Below are positions 1-8,937 of a stretch of 64,000 bases of DNA, one piece after another. Numbering within the stretch: the stretch's first letter is position 1; every line of letters begins with the position of its first letter. The translations under genes and the position numbers were made by a program. Source of the stretch: Pseudomonas sp. Irchel 3E13. GTDB lineage: Bacteria > Pseudomonadota > Gammaproteobacteria > Pseudomonadales > Pseudomonadaceae. The notes under the pieces were generated by a model, which worked only from the letters and a program-made list of their open reading frames with translations, ran no database searches and had not been told where the DNA came from. The stretch lies in assembly GCF_900187455.1 (NCBI RefSeq), contig NZ_FYDX01000001.1, positions 1 to 64,000 on the forward strand, in the 5' to 3' direction.

Positions 1-2
1 TT

Positions 3-128
3 GGCTGGCTGAAAGAGAACCGCCGCATCGTGACACGCTTCGACAAGCTCGCAAAAAGTTATGCCGCCATGGTCTCACTGGCTTGTTCTATGCGGTGTTT
101 GCGACATCTCTTTTCGTACAGAGCCTAG
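3..128 (+). mobile_element. 3' end of an IS5/IS4-superfamily transposase gene
   Basis: Reading from base 3 gives the last 41 residues of a transposase, including RRIVTRFDKLAKSY and ending SYRA before the TAG at 126-128. This tail is typical of the DDE transposases of IS5-like elements in Pseudomonas. The catalytic part lies outside the window. The terminal inverted repeat should lie soon after the stop codon, but I could not define it without the other end. The IS boundary next to a low-GC orphan gene fits an accessory region. Confidence 0.75.
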
Positions 129-205
129 GCTATCGAAAAGGCGGGAGGCCATCACTATGATGGGCATTAGGCTTTTGAGCTCAACAGCACGTATGGGGGC
201 ATGGT

Positions 206-790
206 ATGGAAGACTTCATCAAGCAACACCAGGACGTTTGGGGTGACGATCCCAGCGTGCTCTTGGATCAGTATGATTACCAGCCTGAGCTCACCAAAAA
301 GCTCGATGGCCTTGACGCGAGGCAGTTGACCGAGCAGACACTGCTGGAAATCGTGTTATGGAAACTGGATCGCTATCCGCAACTCGATACTTCACTGCTG
401 AAAGAGCTCAAGGCTGTAGGCCACCTTAAAGCGAAGCAGCACAGAGAAGCCAAGGATGTGCTCGGCAAGCTACTCGTATCCTCAGGGGTCCGCCTGCCCA
501 TGGCTTCCACTATCCTTCGATTCGTGAACCCAGATGTGTTCCAGATCATTGACGAGCGAGCCTTTCGGATGCTCCGTCCTACTCACAAAAGCTACCCAGA
601 TAAGCCCGTCGTAAAGACAAGGCTCAGCGCCTACGTTGAAAAATCGTCAGCGATCTATTTCGACTACTTGGACGCCATGCATGAGGTCGTTTCCGAAAAG
701 CTGCCATTTCGCCTGGCTGACCGAATCTTGTACCAACTGGATATTGAGCGCGACAACAAGATCCGTCAGAAGAAGTCGCCTGTGAAGTGA
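206..790 (+). CDS. Hypothetical protein with a helix-hairpin-helix glycosylase-like motif
   Basis: This 194-residue protein has no signal peptide or membrane segment. Around residues 88-115 it has the pattern SGVRLPMAST, then NPD, then IIDERAFR. That layout resembles the hairpin and following Asp of HhH-GPD DNA glycosylases such as AlkA and EndoIII (LPGVG, then V-D-x-H/R), but the glycine-rich hairpin is degenerate and there is no iron-sulfur cysteine cluster. A DNA-binding or nucleic-acid-repair relative is therefore possible but unproven. The start at 206 follows a GGGGG stretch that can act as a ribosome binding site. The gene is about 80 bp downstream of a transposase end and is lower in GC than the core genes to the right, which suggests transfer. 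Confidence 0.6.
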   Translation: MEDFIKQHQDVWGDDPSVLLDQYDYQPELTKKLDGLDARQLTEQTLLEIVLWKLDRYPQLDTSLLKELKAVGHLKAKQHREAKDVLGKLLVSSGVRLPMASTILRFVNPDVFQIIDERAFRMLRPTHKSYPDKPVVKTRLSAYVEKSSAIYFDYLDAMHEVVSEKLPFRLADRILYQLDIERDNKIRQKKSPVK

Positions 791-1183
791 CAGGATTGCC
801 ACTTCGCACATTGGTCGCACTAGAAGCTGAATCCGTGACCGGTCAGCTGCCCATGTAGGTGGCTACCCTTCAAGACCTTCAGGAAACACACCACCAATCA
901 TGTGTTATGTCAGATATCTTCTTGAGCAGCTTAAAGGGGGGATTCGACTGCGACGTTTTTTTCGATGTTTCCTCGCATAAACTCTTGCCGATTAACCCGT
1001 CTAATCCCCTCTCTTGCGTTCGCTTACTGTCCTCCCAACGCCAAACAACGGGAGATCAGAATGCATGAGCGAACACTCGGAAACAGCTCGCTCACAGTGT
1101 CGGTCCAACAATCATGAACACACATCGATGAACACATCTTTCTACTCATCGACCGCTTAGCTAGCTCTGACAGCCTTTTGTGG

Positions 1184-1247
1184 ACTCAGGAACATCTGAC
1201 ATCGCCCATAAGTGAAATGATATGCCATGTTAAATTTGTTCCTGAGT
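1184..1247. repeat. Long-range 11-bp inverted repeat
   Basis: ACTCAGGAACA at 1184-1194 is matched by its exact reverse complement TGTTCCTGAGT at 1237-1247, with 42 bp between. It lies in the gene-free stretch. It could be the remnant of a mobile element end or a structured RNA, and nothing in the sequence decides between these. Confidence 0.45.
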
Positions 1248-1539
1248 ATCTGTCTGTTTCCACTAACCTACGCAGCCGATTCCACAAACCCCCGTACTCT
1301 TTGCAAATCAGCATCCATGTCACCCAAAGCAAGCATTTTGTCATCTCCGGTTTCTCAAACCTGCGAAGCCCTATCAGTATTCACCGCCCGCCCAATTCAT
1401 TCCTAAACCTAAACATCTTCACCAAAACAGTGACCATCACTAACTTAGCTACTACTACACGTCCCTAATCAGGTCACGCACTGCCGAACTAAATAAATGG
1501 GGCGTGAAAACCTTTCGAGAAATTTCAAACCAAGAACCC

Positions 1540-1561
1540 GCGGCGTCACTTGCAACGCCGC
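1540..1561 (-). terminator. Possible terminator after the chemoreceptor gene
   Basis: GCGGCGT at 1540-1546 pairs with ACGCCGC at 1555-1561 around an 8-nt loop, about 60 bp beyond the stop of the leftward chemoreceptor gene. On the minus strand the stem is followed by a G/T-rich stretch rather than a clean U tract, so termination is plausible but weak. Confidence 0.35.
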
Positions 1562-1622
1562 AGCAACTGGTCTGCCCGAATAAAAGCGGTTATCGCCCAA
1601 CACTTTCACCCGGCCAGAAACA

Positions 1623-3566
1623 CTAATATTTGAACCGCCCCACCAACCCCTTGAGCTGACCAGAAATCTCTATCAATCGACCCGACCCCATCTGCGAGGA
1701 CTGGGCAAAGCCTTCGACCAGTTGCGCATCGGCATGGATCTGCGCGATGTGCCGATTGATCTCTTCGGCCACCTGGTGCTGCTCCTCGGCAGCTGTGGCG
1801 ATCTGGGTGTTCTGGTCGCGGATCGAGTCCACCGAGCCACGGATCTTGTCGAAGCTGTCACGTGCCTGCTGAATGCGTTCCACACTGGCGTGGGACACCT
1901 GCAGGCTGCCTTGCATCTGCTGCGTGACTTCCTGGGTGCGGCGAGCAAGATTGCCCAGCAAGCTGTCGATCTCGCCGGTGGAGTCGGCTGTGCGACGGGC
2001 CAGGGCGCGGACTTCGTCGGCGACCACGGCGAAGCCACGGCCTTGATCACCGGCACGCGCCGCTTCAATCGCCGCGTTGAGCGCCAGCAGGTTGGTCTGC
2101 TCGGCAATCGAGCGGATGGTGTCGAGAATGGTGTTGATGTTCTGGCTGTCCTGCTCCAGCAACTGCATGGTCTGAGTCGATTTTTGCAGGTCTTCGCTGA
2201 GCTTGAGCACGCTGCCGGTGGCTTCGCCGATGTGCTGCTGGCCGTCATTTACGTCGCGGTAGCCTTCATCGGCACTCGACGCGGCGGCACTGCACGAACG
2301 CGCAACTTCGTTGGCGGTAGCAACCATTTCGTTGAACGCGGTGCTCACCAGTTCCACGGCTTCACGCTGGCGACCAGCGGCCTGGTTCATGTTGTTGGCC
2401 ACTTCGCGGGTATCGACGGCGGCGGTCTGCAGGTCCGATGAGGCGTTGCCGATGCGCTGCACCAGTTGTGCAATCATGCCCAGGAACTGGTTGAACCAGC
2501 CCGCCAGACTGGCGGTTTCGTCCTTGCCCTGCACCTTGAGTTGGCGCGTCAGGTCGCCCTCCCCCTCGGCCATTTCTTGCAGGCCGTCGGCCACGCCGCG
2601 AATCGGGCGCACGATGACACTGGCAAAGCTTGCGCCTACGACCGCGAACACCAACGCCAACGCCGCTGCTATGGCCGCAATCAACCAGGTCAGGCGGGTG
2701 GCTTCGGCCATCACTTCATCACGCTTGATCAGGCCGATAAAGCGCCAGCCCAGACCGTTGGAACTGACCACGTTGGCCATGTAGGGCACACCATCAATCT
2801 CGATCTGGGTCACTCCGTCGCCTCGCTTGGCGAGTTCGGCGTAGTTGGGGCCCAGGTCGGCCAGGGGTTTGAAGTTGTGCTTGGCGTCGCTGGGGTCGAC
2901 CAGTACGTTGCCGTTGGCTTCCACCAGCATCAGGTAGCCGCTGTCACCCAGCTTGATGTTGCGCACCAGTTCGGTGAGCTGTTTGAGCGACACGTCCAGG
3001 CCAACCACGCCGAGGATATTTCCCGCAGCGTCGGCGACAGTGTGCACCGTGCCGATCAACGTCACATCGTCCGGCGCCCAATAGTAGGCACCGGTGCGCA
3101 CGGTGGTGCCTGGCGCGGCGATGGCCGCTTTGTACCAGGGACGTACCCGCGGGTCGTAGTTGCTCAGCTTGGTGTCGTCCGGCCAACTGGCGTAGCCGCC
3201 GTCTTTCAGCCCCAGGGACAGGTAAGCGGTACTCGGATGGCTTTTGGCGAACTGCTCGAATATCGCCAGCAGCTCTTTGTTGGTCTGGGTGAGGGGAATT
3301 TGCGCTGCATCGGCGCCAGCGTAGCTCTTGAGGTCTTTGGCGGCGACAACGCGCGGGTCCTTCGCTACGTAGTCGACGTTTTGGCTGATACCGTCGAAAA
3401 ACTGCTTCATGCCATTGTCGATCTGGCGGATCTCGCGACCGCTGCTGTCGAGGAAATTGACCAGGGCCCCCTCTCGCAGATTCAGCACCACCAAAACGGC
3501 GACCAGGATGACCGGGACGCACGCGATAGCCGCGAACGCCCAGGTCAGCTTCTGCTTGATATTCAT
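1623..3566 (-). CDS. Methyl-accepting chemotaxis protein with dCache sensor
   Basis: This 647-residue transmembrane chemoreceptor senses a small ligand in the periplasm and controls the CheA kinase. It has TM1 at about residues 8-28, a periplasmic dCache_1 domain at about 35-280, TM2 at about 287-312, a HAMP domain, and a cytoplasmic MCP signalling hairpin. The hairpin tip is intact ([20 protein letters not shown]). The membrane-distal pocket carries [12 protein letters not shown] followed by [10 protein letters not shown] and GLDVSL, close to the amino-acid or amine-binding dCache signature (Y...R.WY...Y.D...D), so an amino acid or biogenic amine ligand is a reasonable inference. No CheR-tethering pentapeptide is seen at the C terminus (GRFKY). 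A sigma-28-type promoter lies about 100 bp upstream. It is transcribed alone. Confidence 0.93.
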   Translation of the reverse strand: MNIKQKLTWAFAAIACVPVILVAVLVVLNLREGALVNFLDSSGREIRQIDNGMKQFFDGISQNVDYVAKDPRVVAAKDLKSYAGADAAQIPLTQTNKELLAIFEQFAKSHPSTAYLSLGLKDGGYASWPDDTKLSNYDPRVRPWYKAAIAAPGTTVRTGAYYWAPDDVTLIGTVHTVADAAGNILGVVGLDVSLKQLTELVRNIKLGDSGYLMLVEANGNVLVDPSDAKHNFKPLADLGPNYAELAKRGDGVTQIEIDGVPYMANVVSSNGLGWRFIGLIKRDEVMAEATRLTWLIAAIAAALALVFAVVGASFASVIVRPIRGVADGLQEMAEGEGDLTRQLKVQGKDETASLAGWFNQFLGMIAQLVQRIGNASSDLQTAAVDTREVANNMNQAAGRQREAVELVSTAFNEMVATANEVARSCSAAASSADEGYRDVNDGQQHIGEATGSVLKLSEDLQKSTQTMQLLEQDSQNINTILDTIRSIAEQTNLLALNAAIEAARAGDQGRGFAVVADEVRALARRTADSTGEIDSLLGNLARRTQEVTQQMQGSLQVSHASVERIQQARDSFDKIRGSVDSIRDQNTQIATAAEEQHQVAEEINRHIAQIHADAQLVEGFAQSSQMGSGRLIEISGQLKGLVGRFKY

Positions 3567-3664
3567 GACTTCACCTGCGGGTATTTATAGTTTTGGCAAG
3601 GAAAACGTAGTACTGAACGTCGCATGTGTTGTTATGAGGAAATAGCGCCCATGCGTACCCTGAT

Positions 3665-3691
3665 TTATCGACCGCGATGGTGCGCACTTTA
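3665..3691 (-). promoter_or_regulatory. Sigma-28 (FliA) type promoter for the chemoreceptor
   Basis: On the minus strand the sequence reads TAAAGTGC, exactly 11 bases, then GTCGATAA. The known FliA consensus is TAAAGTTT-N11-GCCGATAA. The element ends about 98 bp upstream of the chemoreceptor ATG at 3566 and points at it. This fits control with the flagellar-chemotaxis regulon. Confidence 0.75.
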
Positions 3692-3753
3692 GAACGATGC
3701 GGGGTGCCTTTGCGTGGAAGCCAGGTAACAGCCACGGACGACCGGCAACACCG

Positions 3754-6153
3754 CTACCAGTTGTAACTGACCGCCCCTACCACACTGCGCTCGTCGCCAT
3801 AGCGGCACGAGTTTGCGCAATACAGATAGCGCTCATTGGCCAGGTTCTGGGCGCGAGCACTCACCTGCCATTGGTCATTCAACCGGTAGGTGACGCGTGC
3901 ATCGAACAAGGTATAGGCCGGGATCTTGCGGTCGCTCACGCTCGGCACGGTGTGGGTAGTGCCGTTGTATCGGGCACCGGCGCCAACAGTGACGTCGGGC
4001 AATCCTAACAAGCCCAACCCGTAGTCCAGCCACAAGGCGGCACTGTGATACGGCGTGCCTTCGATCCGCGATCCTTCGAGCGTCTTGTCGTTGTCGGACA
4101 GGATGTGCGCATCGGTGTAGGCGTAGGTGGCGTTCATCGCCAGGTTGGTCGTCAGTTGTGCCTTGGCCTCAAGTTCGACGCCGGTGCTGCGTTCCTTGCC
4201 GGTCTGCTCGTCGAAGTCGGAGCCGGCGATCGAGGTCAACACATTGCGCTGGGTCAGCTGGTACACCGCGGCGCTGATCAGCAGCTCGCGATCGGCTGGC
4301 TGGTAGCGCACACCGACCTCGTACTGTTCGCCTTCGGTAGGCTCGAAGGTGTCGCCATTGCTGTCGGTGCCGGCAGACGGCAGGAACGACTGGCTGTAGC
4401 TGACATAGGGCGCCCAGTCGTTCTCGGCGAGGTACACCAGCCCCACCCGGCCGGTGGTCTTGCGGTCAGTGACGGTGCTGCGCGAGCCGTCGCGGTAGTT
4501 GCGGGTGTTGTTTTCGGCCCAGTCCTGGCGCATTCCCAGCACCACCACCCAGCGCTTGTCGAATGTGGCCTGCTCTTGCAGGTAGATCCCCATCTGCGTG
4601 CTGTGCAGGTCCGACCCGCTGTCGACGGCGGTATTCACCTTCGGCAGGTTGCCATGGACCGGATTGGCCAGGTCCAGGGTCGGCGCGCTGCCACTGTGCC
4701 GATGGCTGTCGTAGGTCTTGCGGTAGTAGTCGATGCCGCCGAGCAGGGTGTGGCGCCAGTTGCCATGCGCGAGGTCGAGGGTCAGGTTGCTGTCGCTGGT
4801 CCAGCCGGTGGAAACGTCCTCGCGGGCATTGTAGCTGCGGGTCAGGTTGTTCAGGTTCGCCCCGGTGACGCGGCTGCTGTTGAGGGTGATGTAGTCGTAG
4901 TCGCTGCGCGATTCGAAGTAACGGACAGCATGGCGCACTTGCAACTGATCGCTCAGGCGGCTTTCCAGCAGGTAACCGAAGGTCTCCAGGGTGCCGTCGT
5001 AGTCGTCGAAGTCCGGTTCGCCGGGGAACAGGTCATACGGCACCTTGTAGCCTGGCGTCTTGCTGAAGGTGGTCAGGTCGTAGCGGATCGGTGGGGTCAG
5101 TGTGGTCTGGGTGCGCTGGTGGCTGGCCAACAGCGTCAGGCGGGTGTCGTCGTCCATTTGCCAGGTCAGGGCCGGCGCGATGTACTGCTTGTCGTCATCG
5201 ATCTCGTCGTATTGCGTGCCACTGTCGCGAACCAGGGCAGTCAGGCGGTAGCTGAAGCGCCCCTGGTCATCCAGCGCGCCACTATGGTCGGTGGAAATCT
5301 GCCGGCGCTGATGATTTCCGTATTCCAGGTTGAGCTCGTGCAGCGGGGCCAGGGTCGGCCGCTTGCTAGTGGTGTTGATCAAGCCACCCGGTGCCAGTTG
5401 TCCATAAAGCACCGAGGACGCGCCCTTGAGCACCTCGACACGCTCCAGGCCATAGGGCTCCTGCCCTCCTTCGAACTGAGTGCTCTGCATCTTCATGCCA
5501 TCGCGCAGCACGCTCCCAGTACGTGGGCCGATGTCGAAACCGCGCAAGCGGTAGTCATCGGCCACCCGGCTGTAGCCGTTGGGCTGCGTGACCACGCCGG
5601 CGGTATAACCAAGCACGTCGGCCAGGCTGTCGTGCTGGCGCGAAACCATCTCCTCGCGGGTGATGACCGACACTGACTGGGGTGTCTCCAACAGCGGCGT
5701 GTCGGTCTTGCTCATCGTTGCGCTGCGCCGGGCGACCTTGCTGTACGCCGGCCCCCAGGCATCCTGCTCGAACGCCAGCCCGGACACGTCGATGTCGGAG
5801 AGGTGCAACACATCGTCCGCACGCGGCCCGATACTCAGGGCTCCGCCGGGTGTGACGGCCAGTTGCAGCGAGGTGCCTTGCAGCGCCTGATTCAACGCCT
5901 GCTCGGTGCTGAACCGGCCACGCAGCGCTGGCGCCGTCAGGCCACGGGTCAGCGACGCGTCATAGGAAATGCCGCGCCCGCTTTGCCGGGCGATGGCGGT
6001 CAGGGTTGCATCCAGCGCGCCGGCCGGCAGGTCGAAACCATGCACTTGCTGCTGAGCGTCGGGTTCGATCGCCGCAACGACAGGCGCGTGCAGTGCGCTC
6101 AAGGTCAGGGCAAGGGCCAGTGGTGTCAGGCTGAAACGGTATGTCCGGTACAT
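3754..6153 (-). CDS. TonB-dependent siderophore receptor with N-terminal signalling (STN) domain
   Basis: This outer-membrane ferric-siderophore receptor is of the transducer type. After a signal peptide (MYRTYRFSLTPLALALTLSA, ending near VVAA) comes an STN signalling domain (FDLPAGALDATLTAIARQSG to about residue 115). Next come the plug (TPQSVSVITREEM) and a 22-strand barrel closing with a terminal aromatic (SYNW). The CANSCRYGDERSV segment near the end resembles hydroxamate-siderophore receptors of the FhuA/FoxA/FiuA kind, so a hydroxamate ligand is inferred. An upstream in-frame ATG at 6189 would add 12 residues before the signal peptide. I prefer 6153 because the signal peptide then starts at residue 1. 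It follows the FecR-like gene, and the STN domain is expected to contact that protein. Confidence 0.92.
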   Translation of the reverse strand: MYRTYRFSLTPLALALTLSALHAPVVAAIEPDAQQQVHGFDLPAGALDATLTAIARQSGRGISYDASLTRGLTAPALRGRFSTEQALNQALQGTSLQLAVTPGGALSIGPRADDVLHLSDIDVSGLAFEQDAWGPAYSKVARRSATMSKTDTPLLETPQSVSVITREEMVSRQHDSLADVLGYTAGVVTQPNGYSRVADDYRLRGFDIGPRTGSVLRDGMKMQSTQFEGGQEPYGLERVEVLKGASSVLYGQLAPGGLINTTSKRPTLAPLHELNLEYGNHQRRQISTDHSGALDDQGRFSYRLTALVRDSGTQYDEIDDDKQYIAPALTWQMDDDTRLTLLASHQRTQTTLTPPIRYDLTTFSKTPGYKVPYDLFPGEPDFDDYDGTLETFGYLLESRLSDQLQVRHAVRYFESRSDYDYITLNSSRVTGANLNNLTRSYNAREDVSTGWTSDSNLTLDLAHGNWRHTLLGGIDYYRKTYDSHRHSGSAPTLDLANPVHGNLPKVNTAVDSGSDLHSTQMGIYLQEQATFDKRWVVVLGMRQDWAENNTRNYRDGSRSTVTDRKTTGRVGLVYLAENDWAPYVSYSQSFLPSAGTDSNGDTFEPTEGEQYEVGVRYQPADRELLISAAVYQLTQRNVLTSIAGSDFDEQTGKERSTGVELEAKAQLTTNLAMNATYAYTDAHILSDNDKTLEGSRIEGTPYHSAALWLDYGLGLLGLPDVTVGAGARYNGTTHTVPSVSDRKIPAYTLFDARVTYRLNDQWQVSARAQNLANERYLYCANSCRYGDERSVVGAVSYNW

Positions 6154-6231
6154 GGGCAGCGGTCCCGATAGGTAGTCGATGCCACCCATGTGACGCGAGG
6201 GGCTCCGTTATTAAGGGGACGATGAAAAAAT

Positions 6232-7170
6232 TCAGCGCCGGCTCACCTGGGTCCACCAGGCGAAACGCTGGTCGACCCGAACCGGCAAGGTTTCTTGCAG
6301 CGTATGCAGGACCTGCGTGCTGTCGTCCAGCGCAAATACTCCCGAGACCCGCAACGCGGCGGCGTCGGGGCTGATACGCAGCACGCCGCGTCGATAGGGC
6401 CGCAGGGCATCGATCACCGCGCCCAGGGGCTGATCGTGAACTTCCAGATAACCGTCTTCCCAACGGCCCTCGCCGGCACGGTTGGGATCGAGCGCATGGA
6501 TCCCGCTGCCGGACAGCACTGCGCCCTCACCGCTGCCCAACTCCAGGCGGGCACCGTTGGGTGCTTGCGCTTGCACCCGTGACTCCTGCACCCAGAGGTT
6601 GGCAGCCCGCTCCTGCAGGGTGACGGTAAAGCGCGTGCCCAGGGCGCGCACCTCGCCAAAGGCAGTGACAACGATCAGCGGCCGTTGCGGGTCAGCGGCT
6701 ACCTGAATGCTCAGCGCCCCTTCACGCAGGATGAGCGTGCGCGACCGGCCGGCGAAGGCAAGGTCCACACGGCTCTGGGCGTTGAGCACCACACGGCTGC
6801 CGTCCTCCAGGGTGAATGCCCGGCGCTCGGCGAAGCCGGTGTGCAGGTCGCCCCCCGCAAAGGGCAGCAGACCCAGGCGCTGCAACCACCAGCCACCGGC
6901 ACCAATGCCGGCGACCGCCAGCGCTCCGCGCAACAACCGCCGACGGCTAGCGGCCTCGGTGCTGAGCACCTGACGGGCCATCGGTGGCATATCGGCGAAG
7001 ACCTGGCCAAGGCGTTGCTCGAGGCGCTGCCAGGCCTGCGGGTGATCAGGGCTGAGGCTCAACCAGTGCTGAAAACGCTGGCGATCGGCGTCGCTCATGC
7101 TTCCTGAGCGGTGAAGCGCCAGCCATTCGATCGCTTCGGCCACCGCTGTTGGCAGTCGTGTCTGCGGCAT
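6232..7170 (-). CDS. FecR-family anti-sigma factor / sigma regulator
   Basis: This 312-residue inner-membrane signal relay passes the receptor signal to the ECF sigma factor. The N-terminal cytoplasmic domain has the DUF4880 pattern (AIEWLALHRSG, then FQHWLSLSPDHPQAWQRLE). A single membrane segment follows at about residues 87-107 (GALAVAGIGAGGWWLQRLGL), then a periplasmic FecR domain (GERRAFTLEDGS-like start, VVLNAQSRV) that ends with a secretin/STN-like segment. The ATG at 7170 is preceded by GGAGTGAGC inside the end of the sigma gene. The stop of that gene lies only 2 bp upstream, so the two are translationally coupled. An upstream frame extension to 7194 has no better signal. Confidence 0.92.
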   Translation of the reverse strand: MPQTRLPTAVAEAIEWLALHRSGSMSDADRQRFQHWLSLSPDHPQAWQRLEQRLGQVFADMPPMARQVLSTEAASRRRLLRGALAVAGIGAGGWWLQRLGLLPFAGGDLHTGFAERRAFTLEDGSRVVLNAQSRVDLAFAGRSRTLILREGALSIQVAADPQRPLIVVTAFGEVRALGTRFTVTLQERAANLWVQESRVQAQAPNGARLELGSGEGAVLSGSGIHALDPNRAGEGRWEDGYLEVHDQPLGAVIDALRPYRRGVLRISPDAAALRVSGVFALDDSTQVLHTLQETLPVRVDQRFAWWTQVSRR

Positions 7171-7172
7171 GC

Positions 7173-7697
7173 TCACTCCAGCGCCAGGTAGCACAGGGCC
7201 AAGGCCTTGGCCACGTACTGATGCACGCGGGGCGCGGAAATACCCAGGCGTGAGCCGATTTCGGCGTAAGTGAGGTTTTCCAGCTGGCTGTAAAGAAAGG
7301 CACTGCGTCCCAGCGGCGACAAGCCATCGAGCATGCGGTCGAGGTTGCTCAAGGTTTCCAGCGCCTGCACTTGCTCTTCCGCCGACGGTTCGTAACCCGG
7401 AACTTGCTGAGCCAGCGCTTCCAGGTAGGCACGCTCCAGATCGCGTCGCCGCCAGGTGGCGAACACCAGGCGCTTGGCGATGGTGGTGAGCAGGGCTCGC
7501 GGTTCATGTATGCCTTGCGGGTCGGGCAACTTCACCACCTGGGCGAAAGTCTCGGAAGCCATGTCGGCAGCGTCATGACTGCAGCCCAGGCGTGCGCGCA
7601 GGCGCTGCAACAGCCAGTCATGGTGATCGCCGAACATCTGCTGCAGAACGCGGTTACGTAAGGCGAGACGCTGATTATCGAGAGGGACGGAGGACAT
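7173..7697 (-). CDS. FecI/FpvI-like ECF RNA polymerase sigma factor
   Basis: This 174-residue sigma-70 family factor is of the iron-starvation group. Region 2 is at about residues 22-90 (DHHDWLLQRLRARLG, DAADMASETFAQVV) and region 4 at about 118-172 (LDRMLDGLSPLGRSAFLYSQLENLTYAEIGSRLGIS). It is expected to direct transcription of the TonB receptor when the siderophore is bound. It is first in a three-gene unit with fecR and the receptor. A 9-bp perfect inverted repeat resembling a Fur box lies 8-32 bp upstream of the ATG. No strong Shine-Dalgarno is seen before this ATG, so the true start or transcript end may be unusual. Confidence 0.92.
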   Translation of the reverse strand: MSSVPLDNQRLALRNRVLQQMFGDHHDWLLQRLRARLGCSHDAADMASETFAQVVKLPDPQGIHEPRALLTTIAKRLVFATWRRRDLERAYLEALAQQVPGYEPSAEEQVQALETLSNLDRMLDGLSPLGRSAFLYSQLENLTYAEIGSRLGISAPRVHQYVAKALALCYLALE

Positions 7698-7704
7698 GGA
7701 ATAT

Positions 7705-7729
7705 TTTGCTAATGGGAATTATTAGCAAA
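7705..7729 (-). promoter_or_regulatory. Fur-box-like palindrome upstream of the ECF sigma gene
   Basis: TTTGCTAAT at 7705-7713 and ATTAGCAAA at 7721-7729 form a perfect 9-bp inverted repeat around a 7-bp AT-rich centre (GGGAATT). The core AATGGGAATTATT is close to the Pseudomonas Fur-box style (AATGAGAATTATT). It sits immediately upstream of the iron-type ECF sigma gene, which is where Fur control is known for this class. Confidence 0.6.
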
Positions 7730-7979
7730 TGATGCCTTTAGATTGGTGTTACCGCAACTGAACGGCTGGGTGCCAAGGGTCTTGGATAGCGTCCCCCGAC
7801 CCTGCAGGTCATTGCGGAAATGCTGACCCAAGCCACAGATGGTTAGCTGCAAGCGGCGGCCGGCTTCTTTAGCGTTCATGGCGAACCACGAACTAGCCTT
7901 GGAGATCCATTCCGGTGATTCAAGCATGATGGTAGATTGCCATCCTCGCCGTTGTGGTCAATGACCAAAGGAGTGCACC

Positions 7980-8915
7980 TTGAGGAAGGATTCACTAGTC
8001 GCCTGCCTGGCTCTCTCACTTGCGGGGTGTGGAGATGGCGGCGAGGTGTACAAGAAGCAGGCCGAAAACCTTCGCTCGGACGTCAAATCCCTCCAGGCGC
8101 AAATTGCCGCTGCCAAAGACAGGATTGCGCAGCTTGAGCAGGAAAATACGACGCTCAAAGAGACCCCACCCGTATTACTGGCTCAGGTAAGAAAGGGGTT
8201 CGACAGTGGAGACGAAGCGGCCGCTAGAGCAGCCTTGGCATCGCTGGCATCCCGCTACCCTGACTCCGCTGAGGCCGCAACCGGAAACAGCTTTCTGCAG
8301 AAAATGATCAAAGATCGTGAGGCCAAGGAACAAGAGACTCGCCGGCTGGCAGCGCTTGGGATGAAAGCGATTCCGGTCAAAGGCTCATTCTCAGCGGACG
8401 ATAGCTCTTTATCACTCCAATCTGCCCAGATAACCGGCCAATGGAGCTTCAACGATTACGGGGATCAGTATGAGTACCGATCTGCCGAGCGTGGTTCAAA
8501 GTACATCACGGCGAAAGTCACATACTCATCCAAGAGCAAAGACCCTCGGCTGGCGCCTCTCGTTGTCTACGCATCAAACGGCGGCGAGCTCAAACGACTG
8601 GGGGTCATGGGTTTCGAATTCGTCAGCTGGAGTAGCTATGCGACGTTCCTTGGTAATTACCACGACGACGCGAACGATTTTGCTCACAAGGCAAGTATCA
8701 GGTTCTCCATGGGCCTCCAAGTCCCCAATGAGGCCATAACCAAGCCGCTGTACATCGTTGCCTCTTCGTCAGGTTGCGCGGAGCGTAGCTCGGATCGATT
8801 TGGTAATCCCCCTGTGAGCTACTCGACCTACAGCTGCGACCAAGCTGCCCCCGATATACTCCGTGCCAGCGACTTTAAGGAAGGCCGGTTCGGAATCGTT
8901 AAGCGGATAGACTGA
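7980..8915 (+). CDS. Putative lipoprotein with N-terminal coiled coil
   Basis: This 311-residue protein of unknown function has a lipoprotein signal ending in the lipobox LAGC (Cys at about residue 17). A coiled-coil stretch follows at about 25-62 (NLRSDVKSLQAQIAAAKDRIAQLEQEN), then a helical spacer, then a C-terminal domain that I do not recognise. The start codon is TTG at 7980, chosen because AAAGGAG sits 7 bases upstream and because the signal peptide then starts correctly. It is followed 22 bp later by a small membrane-anchored protein, and the two may be co-transcribed. Its GC and codon use are less extreme than the flanking core genes. Confidence 0.7.
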   Translation: MRKDSLVACLALSLAGCGDGGEVYKKQAENLRSDVKSLQAQIAAAKDRIAQLEQENTTLKETPPVLLAQVRKGFDSGDEAAARAALASLASRYPDSAEAATGNSFLQKMIKDREAKEQETRRLAALGMKAIPVKGSFSADDSSLSLQSAQITGQWSFNDYGDQYEYRSAERGSKYITAKVTYSSKSKDPRLAPLVVYASNGGELKRLGVMGFEFVSWSSYATFLGNYHDDANDFAHKASIRFSMGLQVPNEAITKPLYIVASSSGCAERSSDRFGNPPVSYSTYSCDQAAPDILRASDFKEGRFGIVKRID

Positions 8916-8937
8916 ACCCGAGACAGGACTCTCACTC

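Larger units (their letters stand above)
791..1622. other. 832 bp without a convincing gene
   Basis: The base composition is lower in GC than the neighbouring core genes. The small open frames here (for example around 859-1068 and 1178-1468) have no recognisable domain, no clear ribosome binding site and codon use unlike the neighbours. Visible structure is limited to an 11-bp inverted repeat pair (1184-1194 with 1237-1247), a short direct repeat ATGAACACA at 1114 and 1128, and a 7-bp stem-loop at 1540-1561 near the end of the chemoreceptor gene. Confidence 0.5.

Noticed and set aside
859..1468. Two small frames in the gene-poor region
   Set aside because: No domain, atypical composition (Ser/Thr/Ile-rich) and no convincing ribosome binding site.
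4045..5676. A 543-residue open frame on the plus strand
   Set aside because: It is antisense to the TonB receptor, with no recognisable domain and shadow-like composition.
7709..7927. A 72-residue frame upstream of the ECF sigma gene
   Set aside because: It overlaps the Fur-like palindrome and promoter region, has no domain and no ribosome binding site.
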